Assembly: GCA_964412195.1 (NCBI GenBank)
Contig: CAYPNP010000019.1
Location: 1 to 64,000, forward strand
Origin: CAYPNP01 sp964412195
Lineage (GTDB): Bacteria > Acidobacteriota > JAAYUB01
Reading direction: 5' to 3'
DNA length: 64,000 nt
The notes under the pieces were generated by a model that saw only the letters and a program-made list of their open reading frames with translations, was not told the origin of the DNA and did no database searches. The position numbers and the translations under genes are program-made. The first letter of the stretch is position 1; each line of letters begins with the position of its first letter. Positions 1 through 9,600 of the stretch are shown here, one piece after another.

Positions 1-211
1 ACAAATGAATTGGGGATGTGGACGCGCCGGCGCCGGGCCATGGGTCACCTCCGGAGTGAATTTCCCCCGGGGGCAGGCGGCCCGCGGCACGGGCTGGCGG
101 AGCGAGGGGGATTCGCCAGAGCCCGACCCGGTCGTCCTGCCCCGAGTGCTACTGCCTATAACGGATGACTACCCGACTGTTCCGAAAAAAGTGAAGATTG
201 GAGAGGAATAG

Positions 212-379
212 TTTGTGACGGAGCCTGGCCCCATCACGGAGAAGCCGCTTCGTCAGGGCAGAATGCCACACCCGGAACTTGTTGAAACGGCAGCGATTGA
301 AGATTGGGCGGGAAGCCGGTGAAACAAATCGTGCTAAAATTCGGCAGTGAACCTCTTTGTGACAGAGCCTGACACCATT
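212..379. repeat. Pair of gtgac-gagcctg direct repeats beside an Rhs fragment
   Basis: Two related 24-bp stretches begin at 212 and 356. They share the pattern tttgtgac-gagcctg-c-ccat. The second copy contains gtgacagagcctgacac, an imperfect palindrome, and it abuts the first codon of the truncated Rhs frame. I recognise no gene in 1-372: the short open frames there have no family signature. Similar palindromes often sit near REP-associated transposases, but no transposase is visible here. Confidence 0.5.
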
Positions 380-1239
380 GCATTCGATTCACCGCCAAGA
401 CGCCGCCGGCGGGGTTCTCTTTCACCACCTACCGCTGGGGCCGGCTGGTGCGGGACCGGCTGACCCACGCCGATGCCGTGGCCGTGGAGCGGTTCTTCGA
501 CTACGAGTGGCACGGCCAGCCGCGGCAGCGGGCCGACGTGCTGGGAACGGTCAGCGGCGACACGGTGACGGGACAGGCCTTCCTGACCGGCTACGCCTGC
601 TTCGACCGGACCGGCGGGCGCAAGCAGATGACCTACCCCTCGGGGCGGGTGGTGGACTACGTCTACGGCGCCGGCGGGGTGCTCACGGGCATCCAGCAGG
701 GCGGCTCGCTGATCTTCGACGGCATCGGCTATGCCCCGCACGGCGGGGTGGAGTCCATGACCCTGCGCTCGGGCAGCTACTCCACCTCGTGGCGGCAGAC
801 GTTCAACTGCCGGCTGTGGCCGGAGCACATCAAGGCGGGCACGGGCATCGGCGCCGCCACGCCGGTGACGGATGCCCAGGTGCTGTTCGGCCTGGAGTAC
901 CCGGCGGCGCAGTACGAGGCCAACGGCAACATCAAGCAGGCCAACCGCTACTCGCGCCAGACGGCGGGGGCGGGCCAGGGCTCGCTGCTGTTCAGCTACG
1001 GCTACGACAACCTGAACCGGCTGGCCTCGGCCGGCTTCACCCTGACGCCGCCGGGGAGCGGGGCGTCGAGCGCCGCCTACACCTGGAGCCTGGACGAGTT
1101 CGGCAACGTGACGGCGCAGACGAAGACCAGCGGGCCGCCGGAGCTGCCGGGGACGCTGGGGCTGGCGGTGGACCGGGCCACCAACCGGCTGACGGGGAAG
1201 CTCCACGACGTGGACGGGAAGCGGCGGATCAAGGGCCGG
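373..1239 (+). pseudogene. Rhs/YD-repeat protein fragment, broken at both ends
   Basis: The frame is open from a TGA at 370 and carries YD-repeat text: YEWHGQPRQRADVLG, MTYPSGRVVDYVYG, YEANGNIKQANRYS, YGYDNLNRLASAGF and YTWSLDEFGNVTAQT. This is a run of Rhs repeats, which in intact proteins form the hollow beta-cocoon around a toxin tail. It has no signal peptide, no DPxGLYYxxARxYDP core motif, no toxin tail and no immunity gene. A GTG at 448 is the first possible start. After about 1239 the open frame merely runs on antisense through the neighbouring minus-strand gene, whose stop is at 1240, so the Rhs sequence was cut right at that gene's end. Its text is not closely similar to the large Rhs array downstream, so it is probably a remnant of a different rhs gene. 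Confidence 0.75.
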
Positions 1240-2421
1240 TCAGTCCCGGTGCCAGGGGGTCTTGAGCCGGGCGATGTTGGCGATGGTGCGCGACGGGTTC
1301 AGGGCAACGCGGAAGGTGGCCTTGACGTGGTTGTTCCAGCCGGTGTCCTCGATCCGGCTGACGACGTAGCGGTCGAGGGCGTCCTCGCCGACAAGCCACA
1401 TGGTGCCCACCACCGGCGTCACCACCAGGTCGACCCAGGCCATCGGGTGCTCGGAGGAGTCGCGGGGATGCAGCCCGACGTTGCCGATGTTGGCCTCGCT
1501 CATGGGGCCCAGCTCGAACAGGAAGCTGAACGCGGTGGACCAGGCGAACGCTTGCATGCGGCTGTTCCAATACTGGGAGGAGGCGCCAAAATCGGCCACC
1601 ATGCCTTCGGGGTCGTTCTGGATCTGGATGAATCCGGCCGCGGCGCCCATCATCGGGTGAAGGGTGTAGTTGGTGAAGAAGGTGTCGCCGTCGCTCCAGC
1701 CACCGAGCCGCTTGAGGGTGTCGACGTAGTCCTTCAAAAACGGGCCGCCCAGTTCCGCCCGGGTGTCCGCCTGCGTGGCGACCCGCAACGTGTGGAGCCC
1801 GGTCATGAATAGGAACGACTGGCCCAGCGCGGCGTCCCAGTTGAACCGAGTGCGGTCCGGGGGCGGGATCCGGGCTTCATAGAAGATGCTCCCCGAGGCG
1901 TCGTCATCCGGCAGCCGGCCGTAGTGGGATTCCGGCAGGTGGATCTTGAGGTCCAGGAACGGTTTCAACGGCATGATGGCCGTCAGGATTTCCGGAGTGA
2001 ATTGTTCCTGCCGCGTGATCACCGAGCGGGGGCTGAAGGAAATGCCGCCATAATCGAACAGCCCGGGCGATTCGTCCCCGGCGGCCTCCCCGAGGAAAGC
2101 CGCCAGCCGCGAGGGCGCAGAGAGAAAATCGGCCGGCCGCGCCGGGAACAGGTCCTGCGGGCGCCAGCGGATGGGCTGTTCCGGGGGGCAGGCAGTCGGA
2201 CCGGCCAGTCGGGCGGGATCGAAGGTATGCCAAGAGGCGGAGGAGAAAACCTGCGACGGCAGCGACATCTCCTGGAGAGCATTTCCATCCCCGGTTTCCT
2301 GGTTGGCGAAAGCGGCCGCTTGGAAAGAGAGGGCCCCCGCGACGATCAGCCAGGCCAGAAAGGGGGGCGCGCCGCAGTTCCGACGCGGTGAAAGAGTAGA
2401 CCGCCAGCCTGCCGACATCAT
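1240..2421 (-). CDS. Exported protein of unknown function, DUF3943-like C-terminal half
   Basis: A 393-aa protein begins with two ATG codons. A hydrophobic segment at about residues 20-38 ends in AAAFANQ, which looks like a signal peptide with a basic leader, so export is likely. The second half contains NYTLHPMMGAAAGF, then ELGPMSEANIGNVG, then DLVVTPVVGTMWLVGEDALD. The spacing of NP/H-P-G, E-E-N-G and P-GE elements recalls the DUF3943 family of outer-membrane-associated proteins, but I cannot confirm this by alignment. No catalytic motif is evident. The gene stands alone between the Rhs fragment and the phosphoesterase gene. The ribosome-binding site is weak (gagga, about 12 bases upstream). 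The ORF is certain, the function is unknown. Confidence 0.75.
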   Translation of the reverse strand: MMSAGWRSTLSPRRNCGAPPFLAWLIVAGALSFQAAAFANQETGDGNALQEMSLPSQVFSSASWHTFDPARLAGPTACPPEQPIRWRPQDLFPARPADFLSAPSRLAAFLGEAAGDESPGLFDYGGISFSPRSVITRQEQFTPEILTAIMPLKPFLDLKIHLPESHYGRLPDDDASGSIFYEARIPPPDRTRFNWDAALGQSFLFMTGLHTLRVATQADTRAELGGPFLKDYVDTLKRLGGWSDGDTFFTNYTLHPMMGAAAGFIQIQNDPEGMVADFGASSQYWNSRMQAFAWSTAFSFLFELGPMSEANIGNVGLHPRDSSEHPMAWVDLVVTPVVGTMWLVGEDALDRYVVSRIEDTGWNNHVKATFRVALNPSRTIANIARLKTPWHRD

Positions 2422-2596
2422 GGGTGTTCTATCCTCGACCGATGATACTCCTGCTGATTCGATAGAGTATTTGCCATATTCCCCGGTTCAGTGCAACAAA
2501 AATTCTTCTTTTCCGGATGGAGGGCCAGGAAGGAATGGACCGGCCAGGCGGGATGTAGAAATCCGAACTGTTTCAGGCCAATTTCGGCGGCATCGT

Positions 2597-4918
2597 TCAG
2601 GGCGGGAGGAGCAGGGTGAGAATCATGAGATCCTGCAGCGAAATCGTTCCGTTGCCGTCGAGATCGGCCGATGCCAGGCCGGCGACCGGCAGGGAGACGT
2701 CTTCCGCCAGGTACCGGCGCAGGAGCGCCGCATCGGCCGCGGTCACCGTCCCGTCGCCGTCGAGATCGCCGCTCGGCGCATCCCGGACGAGCCGGACATG
2801 GTTGGCGATCCGGACCACGTCTCCCTGCGGCCCCCGCCCGTGCGGGTAATCGGACGCATCGCCGCTTTTCGGGTCGCTGCGCTGGGCCCCCGCTCCATGC
2901 ACGTCCAGGAGCTGGTAATTGCCGGAGTCGGGCGGCCGCTGCATCCAACCGAGGGCCCTCCCGAAACAGACATAGGCGGCGGGAACCCCGTTGGGTGTGC
3001 CGTCGTGGAAGCTCGTGCTGGTCCAAAAATACGGGTAGTCCGGATTCCCGCCTTCGTTGACGACGGCGGTGCAAGCGAACACGGGATCGAGGGCGGCCGA
3101 AGCCGTGGTGTCGGGCGAACGGCTGTAATCCACGAGGCTCTGCAGTTCCTTGGCATTCGGCAGCCGCCAATCGTCGTGCCCGAGGCAGTTCTGGGCGTTC
3201 TGCGCCTCAACCCAGGCGAGGGCGGTCTTCCAGTCCATGCCCTGGCCGCTGTCTTCCCGGGACCACATGAGGCCGGTGCCCAGGTCCGTGACCGTTCCGT
3301 CCAGATTGTCGTGAAAGCGGTTCCGGCCGTAGTCCCCGTTCCCCCGGACGTACCGGACGTACAGCCGGTTTTCGGTGCTGCCGGTCGGGCTCTGCAGATA
3401 CCGCGGATAACCTTTGATCCGCCCGTCGGCGAAATTGACGCCGAAGACCGTCTCCGTCCCGTTCATGGTTGTGGAAACGTATTTTGTGGCGGACCAGTCC
3501 TGGCAGTCGATGATGCGCTCGTCGCCGGTGCCCGAGCCATACTCAAAATCGAAGAAGGCTGTGTCGATGAAAGGGATGTACCCGGCCGGATCGGTCATGC
3601 TGGGACCCTGTTCTCCGGTGAAGAGGATCAGGGAATACAGCTCCTTGATCGTGGGAACGCGCCAGTCGCTGTATCCGCCGACGGTGCAGGTCACGGCACC
3701 CGCCAGGGCTGCGCTCCAGCTCAGCTTGGAGCCCCGGGCCTTGACCCATATCAGGCCGGTGATATGGTCGGTGATGGTGCCGTCCCCGTTGTCGGTATAG
3801 GAGGGTTCGTTGCCGGCGTGCTGGGCGTCCTGGCCGTAGAAATCCTGTCCCGGCGCCGGGGAGTCGATCTCGGTGGTGTCGTTGTAGCAGGCGGTCTCGC
3901 CGGTGTCGACAATCGGATAGCACCCGGGAGGTGGAGCCGAAACGGTCGTGTAGCGGATGATATCCCCCGTGGCCAGGTAGCGGATGTCGCCCCCGTCCTC
4001 CACGGTCCGGTGCTTCCAGGTGAGGGTGACGTCCAGATCGGTGGCGTTCGTACCGCTGACCTCCACCAGGACATAGCCGTATTGGGCCTCGTGGGAGAGG
4101 CCCTCGGGCGTGTAGGGCGCGTTGGTCCCATTATACCGGTACTGCGTGAAGAAGTCCCCGCCGCCGGTTCCGGCGACGATCTGGTACAGGTCGTTGCCGG
4201 GCTGGCCGTCCCCGTCGTCGATCCGCGCCGTGTCGAAAAAATGATCGTGTCCTGAAAAATAAACTCGCGCCCCGGCCGCCCCGAGGCTGGCCCAGAAGAC
4301 GTTCCGGCTGTCAGGGTACGTGCCCAGGCAGTCGGTGTGGAAGACCTTGAAGGCGGGCTCGTGCCCGAAGACGAAGAGGTGGGGGTGGGCCGGATCCGCG
4401 GCGAGTCGGGCGGCCAGCCAGGCCTGGTTCACGCGGTGGATGTCGACATATTCGTCCAGGGCGATGATGCGGGCGTTGTGAAAGGCCAGGGAATAGGTCA
4501 GCCCTTCCTCTCCGGCGGGCCCGTTGGAGGGCGGGGCATAGCTACCGCTGAACACGGCCTTCCAGGTGTCGAGCCCGCCTGGGACGTCCGCCTCGTGGTT
4601 GCCCCGGACCGGGTACACCCCGATGCCCGCGGCGTACAGCGGGGCGAAAACATTTTGCCAGGTCAGGAGCTGGCTCCGGTACTGGTCGAGGGAGGCGCCC
4701 CGGCCGGCCTCCACCAGGTCTCCTGCCACCAGGACGAAACTCACGCCGTCCTGCCGCAGCGCGGCGACGATTTCGGCGGGGATGGCCGTCTGGCCGGCGG
4801 TGACGTGGGTGTCGCCGAGCACTGCGAAGCGCCACGGAGCGGCGGTGGCGGCGCCGGCGGCCAGCCACAGCATGACCGATGCGAGCAGGATGGGGAGCGG
4901 GGGCGTTCTCCGGTTCAT
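2597..4918 (-). CDS. Secreted metallophosphoesterase with two DUF1566 domains and a type I dockerin
   Basis: The start is the ATG at 4918, because ggagg lies six bases upstream and MNRRTPPLPILL...AAGAATAA is a clear signal peptide; the frame stays open further upstream but runs antisense through the tRNA gene. Residues of about 30-310 are a calcineurin-like metallophosphoesterase with VLGDTH, VAGDLVE, RGNHEAD, FGHEPAF and FSGHDHFF metal-ligand motifs. Two DUF1566 (Lcl C-terminal-like) domains follow, marked by DNGDGTITD-TGLIWVK-DWRVPTIKEL and DNLDGTVTDL-TGLMW-DWRLPNAKEL. The last 55 residues are a dockerin pair, DLDGDGTVTAADAALLRRYL and DLDGNGTISLQDLMILTLL, which should bind calcium and a cohesin. 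It probably acts at the cell surface on phosphomonoesters or diesters. The substrate is unknown and no cohesin is visible in the window. Confidence 0.9.
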   Translation of the reverse strand: MNRRTPPLPILLASVMLWLAAGAATAAPWRFAVLGDTHVTAGQTAIPAEIVAALRQDGVSFVLVAGDLVEAGRGASLDQYRSQLLTWQNVFAPLYAAGIGVYPVRGNHEADVPGGLDTWKAVFSGSYAPPSNGPAGEEGLTYSLAFHNARIIALDEYVDIHRVNQAWLAARLAADPAHPHLFVFGHEPAFKVFHTDCLGTYPDSRNVFWASLGAAGARVYFSGHDHFFDTARIDDGDGQPGNDLYQIVAGTGGGDFFTQYRYNGTNAPYTPEGLSHEAQYGYVLVEVSGTNATDLDVTLTWKHRTVEDGGDIRYLATGDIIRYTTVSAPPPGCYPIVDTGETACYNDTTEIDSPAPGQDFYGQDAQHAGNEPSYTDNGDGTITDHITGLIWVKARGSKLSWSAALAGAVTCTVGGYSDWRVPTIKELYSLILFTGEQGPSMTDPAGYIPFIDTAFFDFEYGSGTGDERIIDCQDWSATKYVSTTMNGTETVFGVNFADGRIKGYPRYLQSPTGSTENRLYVRYVRGNGDYGRNRFHDNLDGTVTDLGTGLMWSREDSGQGMDWKTALAWVEAQNAQNCLGHDDWRLPNAKELQSLVDYSRSPDTTASAALDPVFACTAVVNEGGNPDYPYFWTSTSFHDGTPNGVPAAYVCFGRALGWMQRPPDSGNYQLLDVHGAGAQRSDPKSGDASDYPHGRGPQGDVVRIANHVRLVRDAPSGDLDGDGTVTAADAALLRRYLAEDVSLPVAGLASADLDGNGTISLQDLMILTLLLPP

Positions 4919-5027
4919 GGGGCCTCCAGTCCAGGTTCGGCCCGGTCCGACGGGTCGGCGCGGACCTGCGGCACGCCGGGTAGAATCCGGAGAAGGAGGG
5001 AATGTTTCAGAGGAGAGGCCCAGGACG

Positions 5028-5060
5028 AAAAAAAAGGCTTCTTCCGTATCGGAAGAAGCC
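5028..5060 (-). terminator. Rho-independent terminator of tRNA-Leu
   Basis: On the minus strand an 11-bp perfect stem (ggcttcttccg / cggaagaagcc) with a 3-base loop is followed by eight T. It lies ten bases after the encoded CCA of tRNA-Leu. It separates the tRNA from the phosphoesterase gene, which therefore needs its own promoter in the 110 bases between. Confidence 0.93.
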
Positions 5061-5069
5061 CGGTATGAG

Positions 5070-5157
5070 TGGTGCCGAAGGGGGGACTTGAACCCCCACG
5101 GCCACATTGGCCACTAGACCCTGAACCTAGCGTGTCTGCCAATTCCACCACTTCGGC
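5070..5157 (-). tRNA. tRNA-Leu(CAG), CCA encoded
   Basis: The minus strand folds as a class II tRNA. The acceptor stem is GCCGAAG/CTTCGGC. The D region contains GGAATTGGCAGAC. The anticodon stem is CTAGG/TCTAG around loop TTCAGGG, giving anticodon CAG. A long variable arm (GGCC-AATGT-GGCC) is typical of leucine tRNA, and the T stem is GGGGG/CCCCC around TTCAAGT. Discriminator A is followed by an encoded CCA (5070-5072). A strong terminator lies directly downstream. Confidence 0.97.
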
Positions 5158-5237
5158 ACGGTCATTTCCAAACATCCAAAGAACGGCGAAGGTGACTTTT
5201 TAAACTATCCCCCGGTGTTTGTCAAGGACGAAATCGC

Positions 5238-6593
5238 CTAAAAGTTGTACATCGCCGAGATGGCGAAGTTGTCCCGGTCGCGCGCCAGATCGCCGGCGAC
5301 GTCTACCTGGAAATGGCCGTACAGGACCAGGCCCAGGCCGAAGGTGGCGTGATGGTCGTACCCCACGGCGGGGAAGGTGGTCTGGTACAGCAGGGCCGGG
5401 CCGGCGGCGGCCCCGCCGAGGTAGTGGATCGACGGGTCGGGCGCGGCGTAGTAGCCGGCGCGCAGCGCCAGCGAGTTGGCGGTGCCGATCGGGATCAGGT
5501 ACTCGCCGCCCAAGTGGTACTCGTTGCCGTCCTCCCAGCCGAAGTACTGGTCGGCGTCCGGGCTGGCCGAGTTGCGCAGGACTTCCAGGAACTGGTCGTT
5601 CAGGTCGGTGTACATGATCCGGACATAGTCGACGTTGAAGGTCCACCGGTCGGTCGGGGTGATGGAAACGCCGAAGCCGAAGCGGTCCGGGACGTTGATC
5701 TCGAACTGGTCATAGGTTTGGGCCAGCTGGTCGTAGTGGCCGGTGCTGGGGTTGAACACCTGCAGGTTGCCGTTGAAGACGGTCTGCAGCTCGTGCTTCT
5801 CGCCGTAGCGGTAGACCGCCCCGAGGCTGATGTAGTCGTTGGGCTTGTACTGGGCCCCGGCGACGAAGGAGACCCCCCAGTCGCTGTCATCGGCCTGCAT
5901 GTAATTGCCGACGGGGCCGCCGTCGGTGGTCGACACCAGCAGTTCCACCATGGGCGGAGGTTGGGTCAGGTCGGCCAGCTCGCTTCCCTCGAGGCTCATC
6001 TGGGCGGCGCGCACGGAGAAGCCCACGGCGAACGTTTCATGGAGCCGTTTGGCGATGGTGAAGCCGTAGTTCACGAGATTGAACTTCAGGTTCACCGCCT
6101 GCCGGTTGAGGACCCAGACGATCTGGTCGGGCGGGGGGTCCGGGATGAGGAAGCTGTCGTTGGCGTACGTGGCCTCAAAGTTGGCCAGTTCCTGCCGGTA
6201 CACGGCGAAGGCCCAGCTCTTGTACGGGTAGACGAAGCTGAAGAAGGTCGGGCTGTTGACGGAATCCTCGAACCGCTGCGAGATCACCTCGGTCTCGGTG
6301 GCACCGACAGCGCGCTCGGCCGAGTAGCGAAAATACCGGTACTCGCCGTGGAGGGTGGGCTTGGGGATGAACAGCAGGCCGGCCGGGTTCGTCTCCGACC
6401 CGGTGGAGTCGTTGCCTTGGGCGATGAACGCGCCGCCCATGGCCGTGGCCCGCGCGCCCGGGTTGATGAAGTTGAACCGGAAGGACGAGATGCTGGTGGG
6501 TGTCGCCTGGTCGTTGGAAGCCTGGGCGAGCGCGGGCATGCCGAGCACGCAGGCCAGGGCGAGGCACCAGAGAATCCGCGATGTGGTTGTCAT
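5238..6593 (-). CDS. Outer-membrane beta-barrel protein, FadL/PorV-like
   Basis: I chose the ATG at 6593 because aggaggag lies just upstream; a GTG at 6596 in the same frame is closer to that site. The N-terminus is a signal peptide ending ALAQASN. The mature start, NFINPGARATAMGGAF followed by NPAGL, is the hallmark of FadL/TodX and PorV-type barrels. The rest alternates short hydrophobic strands and turns and ends in SAMYNF, with a terminal phenylalanine as in BAM substrates. Length (about 451 aa) is normal for the family. FadL proteins take up hydrophobic compounds; PorV types help type IX secretion. Which one this is cannot be decided here. It follows the FG-GAP gene by about 20 bases on the same strand, so the two are probably co-transcribed. 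Confidence 0.85.
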   Translation of the reverse strand: MTTTSRILWCLALACVLGMPALAQASNDQATPTSISSFRFNFINPGARATAMGGAFIAQGNDSTGSETNPAGLLFIPKPTLHGEYRYFRYSAERAVGATETEVISQRFEDSVNSPTFFSFVYPYKSWAFAVYRQELANFEATYANDSFLIPDPPPDQIVWVLNRQAVNLKFNLVNYGFTIAKRLHETFAVGFSVRAAQMSLEGSELADLTQPPPMVELLVSTTDGGPVGNYMQADDSDWGVSFVAGAQYKPNDYISLGAVYRYGEKHELQTVFNGNLQVFNPSTGHYDQLAQTYDQFEINVPDRFGFGVSITPTDRWTFNVDYVRIMYTDLNDQFLEVLRNSASPDADQYFGWEDGNEYHLGGEYLIPIGTANSLALRAGYYAAPDPSIHYLGGAAAGPALLYQTTFPAVGYDHHATFGLGLVLYGHFQVDVAGDLARDRDNFAISAMYNF

Positions 6594-6613
6594 CACTCCT
6601 CCTCTTGTCGGAT

Positions 6614-9600
6614 TTAATTCAATGGAACAGCCGGCACGGCGCTCAGGAACTGGAAGCCCGTGTCGCCGAACAGCTCGAAGACCAGCGTTCCGGCGGAGGC
6701 GGTCTTGTTGTCCACGATCAGGTAGCCGCCGAAGAGGCTGGTCAGTCCGGGCATGACCTGGTCCAGCAGGAAGACCCGCCGCGAGCGGGCCTGCAGAGTC
6801 AGGTTCTGGTTGTCCAGGAGCGCGCCATACTGGTCGTAGGCTTTCAGGTTGACGATCTGGGTGGTGTTATCCGGATTCACCACGGCGACTCCGGTGTAGA
6901 AGCCGATGTCGCCCAGGGTGCCGTTGGCCAGGTGGCCCAGGATGAACTGGTTGTGGGACGGCGTCTGGAGGGGCAGGCAGGACTCGAAGCGCCCGGCCCC
7001 GCTCTCGCCGAAGGTGACGGTGCCGATGATGCCCGTGGCGCCCTGGGGATTGATCTTCAGGTAGCCGGTGGTCCCCGACGGCAGGCTCATCAGGGTGCCC
7101 AGGTTGGCCACCCGCTTGGAGTGGGCGCCGATGCTGAAGAACGGGTAGGAGTCGATCTCGCTGCCGGAGTCGTTGTACAGCATCAGGATCAAGGTGGCGC
7201 TCTGGTCGGACGTGTTGATCACGGTCAGGATGGTCTCGTAGACGATCCCGCCGAAATCGCCGGCGGCCACGTGCGGGCTGTACAGGATGCCCTGGTCCAC
7301 CCCGGCCACCATCGGCTCCATGGTGGCGAATTTCTGCCCGTCGCCGAAAAGTTCGCAGCCTTGGAGCGGGCGGTCGGCTTCCACCTCGAGGTAGTCGCCT
7401 TCGGACACCCCCGGGAAGACCACCGGGGCGTCCAGTTGCTTGCGTCCGCGGCCATTGAGGAGATACGACGCGGTGCCCCGCACCGCGCCGTCGCTTCCCC
7501 GGAGCCGGATCGTGACATGGGCCTGGTCCAGGTTCGGGTTGACCAGCAGCCACTGGGTGTTGAAGCCGTAGCCTACCTGGATCACCGGCAGGATGAACTC
7601 GAAGAGGGCGTTCCGGATGGAAGGTGTCCGGAGGCCGTCCAGGTAGGTCAGGTCGGAGCCGTTGCTGATGAGCCAGAGACCGTAGGTGTCCGGGTTGGTG
7701 ACGAAGCTGCGGACCCAGCGCTGGGGGTTGGCCGCCTCCGGCCCCAGGAGGTCGGCGAAGTACCTCGGGAATTGGGTGTTCGGCGGCACCGACTGCGTGT
7801 TGCTGGACTTGAGGGTGCCGGCATCGTCATACAGCTCCATGTTGAGCAGGGCGTCGGTCGTCCCCAGGTTGACCACCGAGAAGGACATGTCCTGGCTGCG
7901 CGGGAAGGTCACCACGTCGAACTGCTGCTGGACCAGCCCGGCCACGCCGTCCCGGGAGCTGATCCCTCCGGCGGAGGTGCCGCCGCCCACCGACAGGACG
8001 TTGTTCTCGGACAGGGTGGCGCCGCTGTCGGGGTCGACCACCACGTCGCCGAGGGTGTTGATGCTGTAGGCGTGCACCAGCTGGCCGCTGTCGTTGATCG
8101 TGCAGAAGGCCAGCTTGTCGTTGTCCGAGAAACCCAGAAGCACGTCCGGTCCGGCCAAACCGTCGAAATTGTCAGCCAGCAGAGCCGAGGGAGTCTTCTG
8201 AAAGTACACAGTATTTGCCATGGCTGGATCGAAATGTCCGGAGGGTTGGGCTTTCCAGACCGACAGCATTTTGTTGCCGGCGGTGGCGAACACAATGTCA
8301 TTTTGACCGTTGCGGTCGAAATCAGCGGCTTCGATATCGATGGGCAAGGATCCACCAGCCGGCAACTCCACTTTGTTCAGATTGCCCGTCCCGTCATTTG
8401 AATACACCGAGATCGTGTTGGAACCACTGTTTGCGACTGCTGCATCGGGAATCTCGTCCCCGTTGAAGTCGGCGATCGTCATGGCGACGGGTGTTGTCCC
8501 GGTGAGGAAAGTGGATTGGTTGGTAAACGAACCGCCAAAGACGATGATCAGGTTGTTCGCGGTTTTATCCACAAAAAGATAGTCGCTCATTCCGTCCTGG
8601 TTCATATCATGGATGCCGGAGTCGGCCGGCACGCCAGAAAGCGCCAAGGAGAAGACGGGCAAGGCCGTCCTGGTTTCCTTGGCCTGAGGGACAAACAGAT
8701 CTTCATACCGGTAAATGTGCAGAAGCCCCGTGTCGTCGCTGACCAGGCAGTCCAGGCGCCCGTCGCCGGTGACGTCGCTCAGGTCCACGGTTTCCGGGCG
8801 GAGGCCCGTGGTCTCGATCCAGTCCAGGTCGCCGAACACGCCGCCCGGCATGCCCCAGGCCCAGTACAGGCGGCCGCGGGGCCCGTCGATGGAGCAGATG
8901 TCGTCGTAGCCATCCCGGTTGATGTCCCCGGTGACGAAGTCGGTGATCTCCGTCCCGACGGTCGACATCACGGGCAGTTCCCAGTCGATGATGTTCTCGA
9001 CCAGAAGCAGCATCGGGTTGATGGCGCTGTAGATCGTGTAGATATAACTGTGGGTGTGCTGGTCGAAGGCGCTCAAGCCGGGATAGAATTTGTACTCGTG
9101 ACCGGCCCAGTCGAACTGGCGGGTGTCGGCGATGAACAGGGTGGATTGCTGCTGGTACCGGCCGGAAGGCCCCCAGTTGGAGTCGTCCGCGGTCGGCCAG
9201 ACTCCGCCGCCCAGGCCGATGGTCAACGCCCAGGTATCTTCCGAGTATTCGTACGTCCACAGGGTCGGGGACTCGTTCACCCGGATCCAGATCTCGCTCT
9301 CGCCAGCCACATAGCGGAAAAGCTGGACGGCGTTCGGCCCCGGGGTGCTGGCCGGGGATTGGCGGTGACGGACCTGGGCTTTCATGACTCGGTACGGCTG
9401 CAGCGCCAGGGGGATGACCGTTTCCCCGGCGGTGGGCAGCGGGGAGGCGGTGCTGGCCTTTCCGGTCGCGAGGGTCTGGCTGAGGTACATCCCCTGGGGC
9501 AGGGTGATGGTGATCAGCACCGGCGTTTCGTTGGACGCCATGGGGAAGGTGTTGTTGGTGAGATGGAGCCGCAGATAGCTGGCGGGCAGGATCTGGGAGG

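Noticed and set aside
5..211. Short open frame at the window start
   Set aside because: 68 codons, biased composition, no signature. It could be the end of something outside the window but nothing supports this.
334..1206. Minus-strand open frame opposite the Rhs fragment
   Set aside because: It mirrors the codon structure of the Rhs text and is Arg/Val/Gly-rich with no domain. Many long antisense frames here are products of high G+C.
4919..5107. Longer N-terminus for the phosphoesterase-dockerin protein
   Set aside because: The extension overlaps tRNA-Leu and its terminator antisense, and the internal ATG at 4918 has a good ribosome-binding site and signal peptide.
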